Source: Agapanthus africanus (Eukaryota > Streptophyta > Magnoliopsida > Asparagales > Amaryllidaceae). From it: a DNA stretch of 64,000 bases. Within the stretch, counting starts at the first letter, position 1, and the number at the start of each line of letters is the position of its first letter. This document shows positions 19,885-30,149 of this stretch, in pieces. Below the pieces are notes generated by a model. The model did no database searches. It was not told the origin of the DNA and saw only the letters and a program-made list of their open reading frames with translations. The position numbers were made by a program, and so were the translations under genes. Location: the NCBI GenBank assembly GCA_030015575.1, contig JASDDO010000018.1, forward strand, positions 378,319,908-378,383,907. The letters are read 5' to 3'.

Positions 19885-22800
19885 GGCCATCTCAACGCAA
19901 CAACCTGGGGACGCCCGCCCCCATGTTGGTCTTCGGAAGTGATTCAGAAGATGAAGTTAATGACGTGTTCTCCAATCGGGTGTCAATACAAGCACCCCCT
20001 GGCGATGACCATAGTTTGCAAATCACCATGGTACCGCGAGAACACTACAAGGATCTCGACACACTTCAAGCTCACAATGTACAGGACCTGCGAACATTTT
20101 ACGTCCCTCCCAGGCAAAGGGGTGAGAAGGTGATCCTATTCTACCGATCCTCAGAGTCGAAAGTAGAGAAAGACATCTGGCATGGCGCGGATGCTACACT
20201 CGACAGGCTCCAACCCATCCGTCTGCCCAGATACTATACAAATGGATTAAAGAGGCTATTGAAGCGCCAAGGAGTATCCTTAAAACAGACTGTTCGACAA
20301 GCTGGGTTCTACAACAGGATCTGGGATGTCCCTGGGACTCAACGCAAATTGCCCAACGGGAAAATGGAAACACTTGGGCTTGGATACGCGAGAACCGGAA
20401 AACGGGGACGGGCCCACAGCAGCTACGCTATATATACCTTTGATGAAGAAGAGGACGCCCTGTCAGGAGATGCCAACCCCTCATCAAAACTAGATCCCGC
20501 GACTGAAATGCCGAGTCCGTCGTTTGAAGAACGAATGGATAAGCCTATCAGGAAGATGGGTCAAAAAGCTCGGGAAGACCACAACCGCGAGATGGCCATC
20601 TACGAGAAGGCCAAGACGCAACGTCTATTTCAACAGGCTGCAAAAAACAAAGATGCTCATCCTCGTCAACCCGTTGTACGAAAGGCCCGACGCATAGACG
20701 GAAATAAATCAAGAAGCGGAAAGAGGAGCCGACAACAACGACGCAGGATTAGGGGGTTACGTGATCGGGTATTGCGCGGCTCGGATTTGTCCCTCATGAA
20801 GAAGATGAGTCGAGCGTACTCCTTCCCCCGAGACAAGACGGAGAGGTTACTCAAGCTCGCTTTAAAACATCAAATGATCGCGCTTCCAGGGTCTAGACAC
20901 CCTGAGCAAGCTAACAAGGCTTCTCATTTGAGCTATTGCTCTTATCACCGAGCCATAGGACATCCTACCGAAGACTGCTTCACCTTCAAGAACTGGGTCG
21001 AGGACCAGTACCAACAGGGCAGATTCGCTTTATCCGACGGCTGGAGGGTAACGCCGCCACAAAAGCACGAACCCAAAGCCGCAAAGGCAAAACCAGATCC
21101 ACCTCAGTCCTGGAAGCGGATTCGCACTTGTTACACGATTACGATATTAAAAGAAGAGCCCGAGAATATGGATGACCTTCCCTGGTGCTTTGAGAACAGC
21201 GATGATGAGGTGGTCTCAGAATTTCCGCCAGCTCCAAAAGAACTGGAAGACGGTATATATACTACTGCAGATAACCTCAAGAAGATTGAGTTGGGATCGG
21301 CAGATGACCCGCGACCGACATTTGTCAGTGAGCTGCTATCTGAAGAAAGGGTGGCTGCTTTAAAGAACGTGCTTCTACGACATAAAGACTGCTTCGCGTG
21401 GAACTACTCCGAGATGCCAGGATTAGATCCGGAGATTGCTATGCATAAGTTAGCAATATCCCCGGATATCAAGCCAGTCAAGCAGGCGCCAAGAAGGATG
21501 CGACTCGAGCTTGAAATGAGCATCAACGCCGAAGTCAAGAAGCTGATCGATTCTGGATTTATCCAAGAAGTCCAATATCCCGACTGGATCGCCAATATCG
21601 TCCCGGTAATGAAGAAAAATGGGACGGTACGCATATGCGTGGATTTCAGGGATCTCAACAAAGCCTGTCCAAAGGACGATTTCCCAGTACCAGTAACCGA
21701 GCTAATGATAGATAACACGTCCACTCATGAGGTTTTCTCCTTTATGGACGGTTCATCAGGATACAATCAGATAAAGATGCATCCCGAAGACCAGAAGCAC
21801 ACCGCTTTCCGGACCCCTTTGGGTATATTCTGCTACAGGGTTATGCCCTTTGGTCTAAAGAACGCCAGTGCTACCTATCAAAGGGCCATGACAAAGATCT
21901 TCGACGATCTCATACATGACATCGTCGAGTGCTATATCGATGACCTTGTAGTGAAGAGCATGCCATACGAAGAGCATTTAAAGCATCTGGAGACTGTCTT
22001 TCAACGCCTTCGTCAATATAATTTGAAGATGAATCCCCTCAAATGCGCGTTTGGAGTCTCCTCGGGTAAATTCCTGGGATTCATCATCCGACATCGAGGT
22101 ATCGAAATAGATCCATCTAAGATCAAGGCGATCATGGAAATGCATCCGCCAAGAACCCTCAAACAGTTGCGGTCTCTCCAAGGGAAGCTCGCATACATCC
22201 GGCGGTTTATCGCTAATCTTTCAGGCAAATGCCGTCCTTACAATCACCTGATGAAGAAGGGAACCCCATTCGTCTGGGATCAAAAATGCCAAAGCGCGCT
22301 AGACGAGATCAAGCAATACCTGCAGAACCCGCCGGTGTTGGCTGCTCCGGTTAAGGAAAAACCTCTCATTCTTTATACAACCGCCCTCGAAGGTTCTTTA
22401 GGCGCATTATGGGCACAAGAGGACGACCAAGGGAAAGAAAGAGCACTCTACTACTTAAGTCGAGTTCTGCTGGGGGCAGAAAGCAACTACTCTCCCATTG
22501 AAAAACATTGCTTGGCGTTAATCTTCGCGATAACAAAGCTCAGGCACTATGCGTTGGCACATGAAGTCCGTCTCATCTCGAAGGTGGACCCTCTTAAATA
22601 TCTGATGTCAAAGGCTATATTGATGGGTCGACTCGCTAAATGGGCTCTACTCCTGATGGAGTTCTCAATAACGTATCGACCTCTTAAGGCAGTGAAAGGC
22701 CAGGCCATTGCCGACTTCCTCGCTGAGCAGCATCCAGTACCTGCTGGTTCTCCTCTGAACTGCGAGTTGCCAGACGAGCATGCATTTGATGCGATTGGCG

Positions 22801-24620
22801 GCGGTAGTACCCGATGGGAACTCTATTTCGATGGAGCATCCTCCGTAAAGAAACAGAAACAAGGTATCCCAATGATCAAATCAGGGATAGGCCTCATCTT
22901 CGCAACTCCACAAGGAGGGATAATGCGCTTCGCCTTCTCCTTAACAGAGCCGAGGACAAACAATGAAGCTGAATACGAAGCTCTGATAGCAGGCCTCGAG
23001 AACGCCATGGACATGGGAATCGAAAATCTCCTTATATACGGGGATTCCCAATTGGTCGTTAGTCAAGTAAATGGTGACTACCAAACGTGCAAACCAGAAT
23101 TGGTGAAGTACGGCGAAAAGGTGCAACAACTATTGACCCAAATTCCCTCCTATACTTTGGAGAACATACCGCGTGCGGAAAACAGCAAAGCAGACGCGTT
23201 GGCCAAACTTGCTAAAGAACTGGCTGACGAGAACCTTGATGACGTCAGAATCGTGGTACAAAGCCGTCGAGTGCTCGCCCCGGCAGAAATACCTCCGGAA
23301 TTATATAAAGAAAAGGGGGCGACTGAGCAGACGACCCTACAAATAAAAGACCGTGAGAAGGCTGAGGACTGGAGGGAAGTCTTCATAGACTACTTTAAGT
23401 CCCACCGAATGCCCAAAGAAGCGTCCTCAAGACATCAGCTCATGAAACGAGCTCTATCTTTCGCGTTCGTCAACGATACTCTATACAAGAGATCATTTGA
23501 TTCTCTATGGATGAGATGCTTAGGACCTGGCGAAGCAGAAAGAGTCGTTCAGGAAGTTCACGACGGACTTTGCGGTTCTCACCAAGCAGGCCCAAAGATG
23601 AAGTTAAAAATTAAACGGATGGGTTATTACTGGCCCACGATGATCCAGGACTGCCTCGAGTATGCGAAGCAATACCACTCGTGCCAGATTCATGGAGACT
23701 TTATCCACCAACATCCGAACCCACTACATCCAACGGTGGCCAGCTGGCCATTCGAAATATGGGGGACTGACATAGTCGGCCCCATCGAGCCAGCATCATC
23801 CCGGGGACATCGTTTTATCCTGGCGACAACTGATTACTTCTCCAAATCGGCAGAAGCAGTACCGCTGAGGGAAGTGAACACGGAGAACATCCTCCACTTC
23901 TTCAAGACGCACGTCATCTATCGGTTTGGAACCCCACGGCGGATTATCTCCGATAATGGGCCAGCCTACAGAAGCCATAAGATTGGCCGCTTCGCACAGC
24001 AGCACAATATAGACTGGAGATATTCTTCAGTTTACAACCCACGAGCTAACGGTCTGGCCGAGGCCTTCAATAAGACCTTGACGAAGATCATAAAAAAGAC
24101 CGTTTCCCGGAATAAGAGAGACTGGCACGAGAAGCTGCAAGAAGCCCTTTGGGCTTATCGAACTACATTCAAGACGGCCACGAACGCAACGCCGTACGCG
24201 TTGGTATTTGGGACGGAAGCAGTGCTCCCCCTCAAGATAGAGTTACCCTCTCTACGAGTGGCAGTCCACTACGAGCTGACGGACGAAGAAAACGCTCACC
24301 TTCGGCTTGAGGAGCTTGATGCCCTCGATGAAACCCGGCTCATAGCGCAACAACATCTAGAAGCCTACAAAGCAAAGATGACGCGCTCGTACGAAAGATT
24401 GACCAGGCCGAGGACATTCCGCCAAGGCGAACTCGTACTAGTAGTCAAAAGACCTATGATCCCCAATCGTGCCAAGCGGGGAAAATTTGAGCCGAACTAT
24501 GAAGGCCCGTACATTATAGACAAGGTCTACCAGGGTGGAGCCTATCTACTCATGGACGTGCACGGTGAAAGGCCTTTTAGGCCAATAAACGGCCGCTTCT
24601 TAAAGAGGTACTATGCTTAA
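19800..24620 (+). CDS. pol: Giant-element RT, RNase H, aRNase H, integrase
   Basis: It copies element RNA into DNA and integrates it. The frame is open from 19719. Near residue 378 is a third knuckle, YCSYHRAIGHPTEDC, preceded by YSFPRDKTERL as in gag. RT runs about 520-730, with the catalytic YIDDLVV near 711. The Ty3-type RNase H/connection region follows. A second RNase H of the archaeal type begins LYFDGASS near 1008 and has NNEAEYEAL and YGDSQLV. The integrase zinc region (HQAGPKMKLK...CQIHGD) is near 1260, and DDE residues lie in WGTDIVGP (about 1320), ISDNGPAY (about 1382) and NGLAEAFNK (about 1418). There is no chromodomain. The double RNase H is diagnostic of Tat elements. The frame is uninterrupted. 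Confidence 0.95.
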   Translation: MSQPGNKTAATIPVFGSDTEEEEEIVYTGPSQRNNLGTPAPMLVFGSDSEDEVNDVFSNRVSIQAPPGDDHSLQITMVPREHYKDLDTLQAHNVQDLRTFYVPPRQRGEKVILFYRSSESKVEKDIWHGADATLDRLQPIRLPRYYTNGLKRLLKRQGVSLKQTVRQAGFYNRIWDVPGTQRKLPNGKMETLGLGYARTGKRGRAHSSYAIYTFDEEEDALSGDANPSSKLDPATEMPSPSFEERMDKPIRKMGQKAREDHNREMAIYEKAKTQRLFQQAAKNKDAHPRQPVVRKARRIDGNKSRSGKRSRQQRRRIRGLRDRVLRGSDLSLMKKMSRAYSFPRDKTERLLKLALKHQMIALPGSRHPEQANKASHLSYCSYHRAIGHPTEDCFTFKNWVEDQYQQGRFALSDGWRVTPPQKHEPKAAKAKPDPPQSWKRIRTCYTITILKEEPENMDDLPWCFENSDDEVVSEFPPAPKELEDGIYTTADNLKKIELGSADDPRPTFVSELLSEERVAALKNVLLRHKDCFAWNYSEMPGLDPEIAMHKLAISPDIKPVKQAPRRMRLELEMSINAEVKKLIDSGFIQEVQYPDWIANIVPVMKKNGTVRICVDFRDLNKACPKDDFPVPVTELMIDNTSTHEVFSFMDGSSGYNQIKMHPEDQKHTAFRTPLGIFCYRVMPFGLKNASATYQRAMTKIFDDLIHDIVECYIDDLVVKSMPYEEHLKHLETVFQRLRQYNLKMNPLKCAFGVSSGKFLGFIIRHRGIEIDPSKIKAIMEMHPPRTLKQLRSLQGKLAYIRRFIANLSGKCRPYNHLMKKGTPFVWDQKCQSALDEIKQYLQNPPVLAAPVKEKPLILYTTALEGSLGALWAQEDDQGKERALYYLSRVLLGAESNYSPIEKHCLALIFAITKLRHYALAHEVRLISKVDPLKYLMSKAILMGRLAKWALLLMEFSITYRPLKAVKGQAIADFLAEQHPVPAGSPLNCELPDEHAFDAIGGGSTRWELYFDGASSVKKQKQGIPMIKSGIGLIFATPQGGIMRFAFSLTEPRTNNEAEYEALIAGLENAMDMGIENLLIYGDSQLVVSQVNGDYQTCKPELVKYGEKVQQLLTQIPSYTLENIPRAENSKADALAKLAKELADENLDDVRIVVQSRRVLAPAEIPPELYKEKGATEQTTLQIKDREKAEDWREVFIDYFKSHRMPKEASSRHQLMKRALSFAFVNDTLYKRSFDSLWMRCLGPGEAERVVQEVHDGLCGSHQAGPKMKLKIKRMGYYWPTMIQDCLEYAKQYHSCQIHGDFIHQHPNPLHPTVASWPFEIWGTDIVGPIEPASSRGHRFILATTDYFSKSAEAVPLREVNTENILHFFKTHVIYRFGTPRRIISDNGPAYRSHKIGRFAQQHNIDWRYSSVYNPRANGLAEAFNKTLTKIIKKTVSRNKRDWHEKLQEALWAYRTTFKTATNATPYALVFGTEAVLPLKIELPSLRVAVHYELTDEENAHLRLEELDALDETRLIAQQHLEAYKAKMTRSYERLTRPRTFRQGELVLVVKRPMIPNRAKRGKFEPNYEGPYIIDKVYQGGAYLLMDVHGERPFRPINGRFLKRYYA

Positions 24621-24728
24621 TGAGCCACAGCCTGGTTCAATGATAGATGACGACGACTATGTCCGCTCGCTATCTTCCTAAGCTCAGACTTTACAAGCAG
24701 CAGCCGGCCTTCCCCTGAACGACGAACC
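24621..24728 (+). other. Short spacer after integrase
   Basis: Non-coding sequence between the pol stop and the first tandem array. No feature seen. Confidence 0.4.
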
Positions 24729-24935
24729 AAAACGTCCTTAAACTAACGACGGACCGAAACGTCCTTAAACTAACGACGGACCGAAACGTCCTTAAACTAA
24801 CGATGGACCGAAACGTCCTTAAACTAACGACGGACCGAAATGTCCTTAAACTATCGATGGACCGAAACGTCCTTAAACTAACGACGGACCGAAATGTCCT
24901 TAAACTAACGACGGATCGAAACGTCCCTAAACTAC
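24729..24935 (+). repeat. Eight-copy 27-bp tandem repeat
   Basis: Units of the type AACGTCCTTAAACTAACGAC recur every 27 bp (repeat points near 24733, 24760, 24787 and so on to 24922) with few changes. Same family as the LTR repeat at 4393-4656. Confidence 0.85.
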
Positions 24936-25000
24936 TACCGCAGCATCCTTAGGCTGACGAGATAAAAAAAAAGGAGAAAAAGAAAAATAAAAAAAAAATG

Positions 25001-25260
25001 ATGAAAAAACGGTATGTCCATGAGCAAAATGGGCACGGATGAAAACCCAAAAGGGCTCCGTGAGTAAAAACAGCAGGGCTACCGGCGAGTGTTCGTGAAA
25101 ACCCGAAAGGGCGCGACCTTGTAAAAAAAAGAGAAAAAGAATAAAAAAACGGTATGTCCATGAGCAAAATGGGCACGGATGAAAACCCAAAAGGGCTCCA
25201 TGAGTAAAAACAGCAGGACTACCGGCGAGTGTTTGTGAAAACCCGAAAGGGCGCAACCTC
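25001..25260 (+). repeat. Two-copy ~140-bp tandem repeat
   Basis: The block starting at about 25011 (GGTATGTCCATGAGC) repeats at about 25151. The units are separated by A-rich spacers. Purine-rich, no coding signal. Confidence 0.8.
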
Positions 25261-25261
25261 G

Positions 25262-25860
25262 TTAAAAGACACTTATAGGGTCCTCTCGACCTTGTAAGGA
25301 GAAACCACCTGCGTGAGATCCTTACGACTCACAAAGGAGCAACACACTTAGGGATCCTCACGATTCCTAAGGAGAAAATACACTTACGAGATCCTCACGA
25401 CTCGCAAGGAGAACTCTCTTATGGGACCCTCACGGCTCGTAAAATTTGAAAGTCTTAAGTTACAGAGATCTAAACCTGTGCTTAAGCAATCCCCCACAAC
25501 CTTCGATAATGCCCTACAAGTAGTCCAATATTGACCCTTGTATACAATCCAAGGGCGCGAATAAGCATTTCCCTAACTAAGTCCCATCCGAGACTAGGGA
25601 TATGTTTGCATGGTAAACAACCCTTGTAAATCCTCTCGACTTACAAGGAGAAAACCCTCCCGTAGGATCCTTACGACTTACAGAGGAACAATACACTTAG
25701 GAACCATCACGATTCCTAAGGAGAAAATACACATATAAGATCCTCACGACTTATAGGGAGAAATACCTTTGTGAGACCCTTACGGCTCATGAAGTCAAAA
25801 GCCTTAGTCGACAGGACCTTAATCCTGTTTGCTAAGCCACCTTTGTTCAACATCGACAGA
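25262..25860 (+). repeat. Diverged ~45-bp repeats in 3' internal region
   Basis: Units built on 'ACTTACGAGATCCTCACGAC' and 'AAGGAGAA' recur through 25262-25460 and 25615-25800. A related set lies at 27918-28092. Units are diverged and interrupted. No gene seen. Confidence 0.6.
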
Positions 25861-25861
25861 G

Positions 25862-26350
25862 GCAAATGATGATTCGCTCCTGGCAATATTCCAGTTGCAG
25901 CGATGCTGATGCCTAAACCGGTATCAAATCCCAAGTTCTTTCATGGCAAATGATGATTCGCTCCTGGCAATATTCCAGTCGCAGCGATGCTGATGCTAAG
26001 ATTGGTATCAGATCCCAAGTTCCACACTCGCGATATATAAAAAAAATCAGCGAGCCAAAAATGCATATGAAATAGCCGAAATGATGGGGCAACTCGCAAT
26101 AAAAAGCAGCGAGTAAAAATGAAATAAATAGCCGAAATGATTGGGCACCGCGAAAACATAGCCGAAATGATAGGGCAATCGCGACCTTCGCGATATAAAA
26201 GCTGAAATGATAGAGCATCGCGGACAAAGAAATAAAATAAGAATAAAATTTATGCCCTACAGGTGATGTTACATCAACCCCTGTATACAATCCAGGGGCA
26301 CGAACAAAAAAGAAAGAAAGGGAACATACCTCCCCCCAGGTTTCATCATA
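25862..26350 (+). repeat. 82-bp duplication and short GCCGAAATGAT repeats
   Basis: A block containing GATGATTCGCTCCTGGCAAT occurs at about 25867 and 25950. From about 26070 GCCGAAATGAT recurs four times next to CGCGA-containing spacers. No credible ORF in either strand. Confidence 0.6.
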
Positions 26351-26528
26351 AGAAGAAGCAAAATCTCGACGGGCCGCAAGCGACCTAGAGATCATCCCAG
26401 CACTCGTTTCGTAACGACGGACACAACTTCAAGCTAAACGGAACAGCGGCAACTCCCAGTTCCATGGCTCGGTGGTATACATATTGCCAACAGTCAAACC
26501 TCCATCCCGTGAAATGCGGATACAATCG

Positions 26529-27515
26529 ACAAAATTCCTGGTTACGTGGAACGCGGATAATGTCACTCTTTGACCCCGTGTGAAACATCCAGAGCGGAGC
26601 CTAGTCCTCGCCGAGCACGGCAGTGAACCCGTGTGAAGCATCTAGTGCAAAATTCCTGGTTACGTGGAACGCGGATAATGTCACTCAGTGAACCCGTGTA
26701 AAGCATCCAGAGCGGAGCCTAGTCCTCGCCGAGCGCGGCAGTGAACCCGTGTGAAGCATCTAGTGCAAAATTCCTGGTTACGTGGAACGCGGATAACGTC
26801 ACTCTTTGACCCCGTGGAAAACGTCCAGAGCGGATCCTGGTCCTCGCAGAGCACGGCAGTGAACCCGTGTGAAGCATCCAGAGCGGAGCCTAGTCCTCGC
26901 CGAGCACGGCAGTGAACCCGTGTGAAGCATCTAGTGCAAAATTCCTGGTTACGTGGAACGCGGATAACGTCACTCTTTGACCCCGTGGAAAACGTCCAGA
27001 GTGGATCCTGGTCCTCGCAGAGCACGGCAGTGAACCCGTGTGAAGCATTCAGAGCGGAGCCTAGTCCTCGCCGAGCACGGCAGTGAACCCGTGTGAAGCA
27101 TCTAGTGCAAAATTCCTGGTTACGTGGAACGCGGATAATGCCACTCTTTGACCCTGTGTGAAGCATCCAGAGCGGAGCCTAGTCCTCGCCAAGCACGGCA
27201 GCGAGCCCGTGTAAAGCATCTAGTGCAAAATTCCTGGTTACGTGGAACGCGGATAATGTCACTCTTTGACCCCATGGAAAACGTCCAGAGCGGATCCTGG
27301 TCCTCGCAGAGCACGGCAGTGAACCCGTGTGAAGCATCCAGAGCGGAGCCTAGTCCTCGCCGAGCGCGGCAGTGAACCCGTGTGAAGCATCTAGTGCAAA
27401 ATTCCTGGTTACGTGGAACGCGGATAACGTCACTCTTTGACCCCGTGGAAAACGTCCAGAGCGGAGCCTGGTCCTCGCCAAGCACGGCAGTGAACCCGTG
27501 TGAAGCATCCAGAGC
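26529..27515 (+). repeat. Tandem array with 118- and 171-bp units
   Basis: The marker AAATTCCTGGTTACGTGGAA starts at about 26532, 26650, 26768, 26939, 27110, 27228 and 27399, giving spacings of 118, 118, 171, 171, 118 and 171. The long unit carries an extra 53-bp copy of the CCAGAGCGGA...GTGAAGCAT segment. Units are highly similar, so the array is recent. Tat/Ogre/Retand elements are known for such arrays, some of which seed satellites. Confidence 0.85.
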
Positions 27516-27519
27516 AAAT

Positions 27520-27880
27520 ACCGGACTGTGGAGTCCTTAAAATCCACGGACTATGACGTCCTTAACCTCGACCGCAATGTCTTAAAACTAACGATCAACC
27601 ACCTCGATTCCCTACGGATTCTCCCTTGGTTAAAGGGTACATCTCTTCACTCCTTTGATACTCGGCGTTGTAATTCCTCAACGTCTTCAAAGAGGTGACG
27701 GGTCCCTGCGACCAAACATCGGACTGTGGAGTCCCTAAATCCACGGACTATGAGGTCCTTAACCTTGACTGTGATGTCTTAAAACTAACATCGGACTGTG
27801 GAGTCCTTAAATCCACGGACTATGAGGTCCTTAACCTTGACCGTGATGTCTTTAAACTACGATACCTTGAGCGACCCCTG
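27520..27880 (+). repeat. LTR-like repeat module in 3' internal region
   Basis: GTCCTTAAA-containing units related to the 27-bp LTR repeat flank a copy of the covarying stem-loop (27650-27694). This reproduces LTR positions of about 4310-4560 inside the element. Confidence 0.7.
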
Positions 27881-28223
27881 ACCCCGTGAAACACGGATAA
27901 GGGCGACCACACCCAACACTTGCAAGTCCTCACGACCTGCGAGGAAGAAAAACTCTCTTGTGAGATCCTTACGACTTTCAAGGGAAAACCCACTTAAGAA
28001 CCTTCACGATTCTTAAGAAGAACTTACATCTATGGGATCCTCTCGACCTGTAGAGAGATAAGCTCTTTATGAGACCCTTGTGGCTCTTAAAATGCAAAAG
28101 TCCTAGGAAGCAGATCTTAACCCTGAGTCCTAAGCTATCGCTGCCCTACGAGGAGATCAAGATAAATTGTCCACAAACGCATTCAATGAAAGGGGACACA
28201 TCGTTAAGAAGAAAAATGTATCT

Positions 28224-28229
28224 TTTATT
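28224..28229 (-). terminator. Candidate polyadenylation signal of antisense gene
   Basis: TTTATT on the + strand reads AATAAA on the minus strand, about 105 nt after the antisense stop at 28334. Confidence 0.45.
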
Positions 28230-28333
28230 CATAAACCAAAATGGATACAAAGTACAATTCATGAAAGAAACGAAAAAAGGAGATACTCTCATTCATGAGT
28301 ATGTACAAAAAAAAGGAGAAAAGATACAAGTCC

Positions 28334-29037
28334 TCAAGCCGGCGGGCGGTGCAGTAATTTTACCAGTTCATCGTTCTGTTGCTGAGCCACGGCTTCATGA
28401 CGCAAGATCTCCAGAAGACGAGCCTCCGCCTGAGCTTGCTGAGCCTGATACGAAGCAAGCCGAGCTTCGAGCTCTTTCTCGGTGGCTTTATGAGCCTCAA
28501 CCCTCTCATGAGTGAACGTGGCAGCTTTATCGAGAGCCACCACCTCTTTTATGGACTCCTGAAGCTCCCGCCAGAGTTCGTATGCTTTGTTGGCTTTGGC
28601 TGTGAGGCTGGCATGAAGCTCGCTCAGCGCCTTAGCAGCCAGCTCCCTCTCCGAGAACTTGCGGCCAAGCCTCTTCTCGCATGACGTCATGTTGGCCGCA
28701 CATCGTGTTATTAGACCCCGCAACTCCGCTTTTGCAGCCACGGCTTCCGAGGAAAGGCGAGAACATTCGAGAGCGTACAAACAGGCCTCCACCTTCCTAC
28801 AGAACTCCACCCAGACCTGCACCACCTCCTCGCTATGATAGGTGGCGAGAAAAGGAAGAGAGCCGTTAGCTTCAGCGGCAAACGCTTCGGCTGTGGTCGC
28901 GCTACCAGCACGGAGCTCCTCAATGAAAGATGATAGAGACACAAGGCTCAATTGGGCCAAGCGTTCTGAAGCCCGCAAAGCATAAGGACCGGGCGGCATC
29001 ACAATGCGCGATTCCAAAGCCATGGAGACTGGCAGAG
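28334..29037 (-). CDS. Antisense gene, exon 5 (coiled coil)
   Basis: Acceptor TTTGAGCAG|CTCTGCC leads in frame into 234 codons ending at 28334. The sequence is Ala-, Glu-, Leu- and Lys-rich with heptad-like spacing (ELAAKALSELHASLTAKANK, KATEKELEARLASYQAQQAQ), a likely coiled coil for self-association. A methionine at 29023 could start a shorter protein, but the frame is open back to the acceptor. Confidence 0.75.
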
Positions 29038-29111
29038 CTGCTCAAATTTGGGAAAAGTTAGTAAAGCTTTTAAATGCAGAACAAACGGGACTATAATAAA
29101 ATGTCACTCAC

Positions 29112-29186
29112 CGACAGTCATGCAAGTAGGAGCTGAAGGTTCCCCTGGCCCCTCAACGACCTCGACCTCATCGTCAGCTTCCAAAA
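29112..29186 (-). CDS. Antisense gene, exon 4
   Basis: Acceptor TTCTTATAG|TTTTGG and donor GTCG|GTGAGTG, 75 nt, open in the required frame, acidic (LEADDEVEVVEGPGEP...). Confidence 0.65.
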
Positions 29187-29262
29187 CTATAAGAAACATC
29201 AACGTCATTTCGCGAAATAGTAACAATGCCATGGTAAACAAAAAATGGCGAATGACACTAAC

Positions 29263-29385
29263 CTTGCCCAGAGGAAAGGACAATACGCTGAGGGGAGATC
29301 GCCTGCGGAGCTGCCATCTCCAATAAACGCTGAAATGACTGTCGAGGCGACAGATCCGCGATCGTGGCCGCCAAACCGCGCAATT
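29263..29385 (-). CDS. Antisense gene, exon 3
   Basis: Acceptor CTTTCCCAG|AATTGC and donor GGGCAAG|GTTAGT, 123 nt, open in the required frame (ELRGLAATIADLSPRQSFQR...). Too short to be found as an ORF alone. Confidence 0.65.
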
Positions 29386-29447
29386 CTGGGAAAGATAAAA
29401 GAGTTCAGACTATGAAGGGGTTGCTAAATTAAAACGCAGAGGGATAC

Positions 29448-29774
29448 CTTCAACACTCCTACCATTCTGAGCCGAGGGGATAGCAGCTTCGACGGTCTCC
29501 GCCGCGACCTCAGGCTCCAACAAAGGAAGAGTAGTCCCGACTACCTCTCTTCCGGCCTCTGGGCCGCCCTCAGTAAGAGTCGTTGGGGCGGCGACCTCCA
29601 AAGGAGCCTCCCCCAAAGGGGCAAACGCTCCCTGATCAAGAACCGCCGCTGGAGGTTCTACCATGAGAAGAGCAGCCTCATCAGCCCCCTCCACACTAAG
29701 CAAGGCTTCATTGAGAATTTCGGCGGGCTTTATCTTTAATGGGCCCGTAGGGAGCTCCCCCAGCGTCGAAGATT
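29448..29774 (-). CDS. Antisense gene, exon 2
   Basis: Bounded by acceptor TCGTGCAG|AATC and donor GAAG|GTATCC, 327 nt, phase 1 on both sides. It encodes an acidic, alanine-, proline- and valine-rich segment without a recognised domain. Confidence 0.7.
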
Positions 29775-29854
29775 CTGCACGATTCAAATAAGAATAATGA
29801 TACATATGCACGGGCATAAATAATCGGAAAGACTACAAAAGAAGCACAACGTAC

Positions 29855-30149
29855 CTATACGCAAAGAAGCCCTCAACATGGCTTCTTCAAGCCGCTGCTC
29901 CTTCTCAAGGAGGTAGGCTCGCCGGGGTTCAAGGGTAGACTCATGACCGCCGGTCCATAAAGAAAGTGCATCAGCTGCGTCTTCTGAAGCGGCCTGCTTC
30001 AAAGCCCTTTCCCCCCATTCCTCCAGAGGGCCGATAAATCGCCGCCGAATCCACGAAGGGTCTTCGTAAAAAATTACAGCGGGGTAAGATTTCTTCGGAA
30101 CCTTGGCGTTATGAGACGCGTCTTTTGAACGCCGTATGGCCTTAGCCAA
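29855..30149 (-). CDS. Antisense gene, end of exon 1
   Basis: Same frame after the second TAG. It contains KKSYPAVIFYEDPSWIRRRF and a glutamate-rich helix. It ends at an ATAG|GTACGT splice donor (29855/29854), phase 1. Confidence 0.7.

Noticed and set aside
26529-27515. Regular repeats that could suggest a CRISPR array
   Set aside because: Units are contiguous with no unique spacers, the context is a plant retrotransposon, and there are no cas genes.
28069-28515. 148-residue + strand ORF
   Set aside because: Starts in repeat sequence and overlaps the antisense coiled-coil exon. No domain.
29410-29817. Separate 135-residue minus-strand gene
   Set aside because: Its first residues are intron sequence and its last ones run past a splice donor. 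It is exon 2 of the antisense gene.
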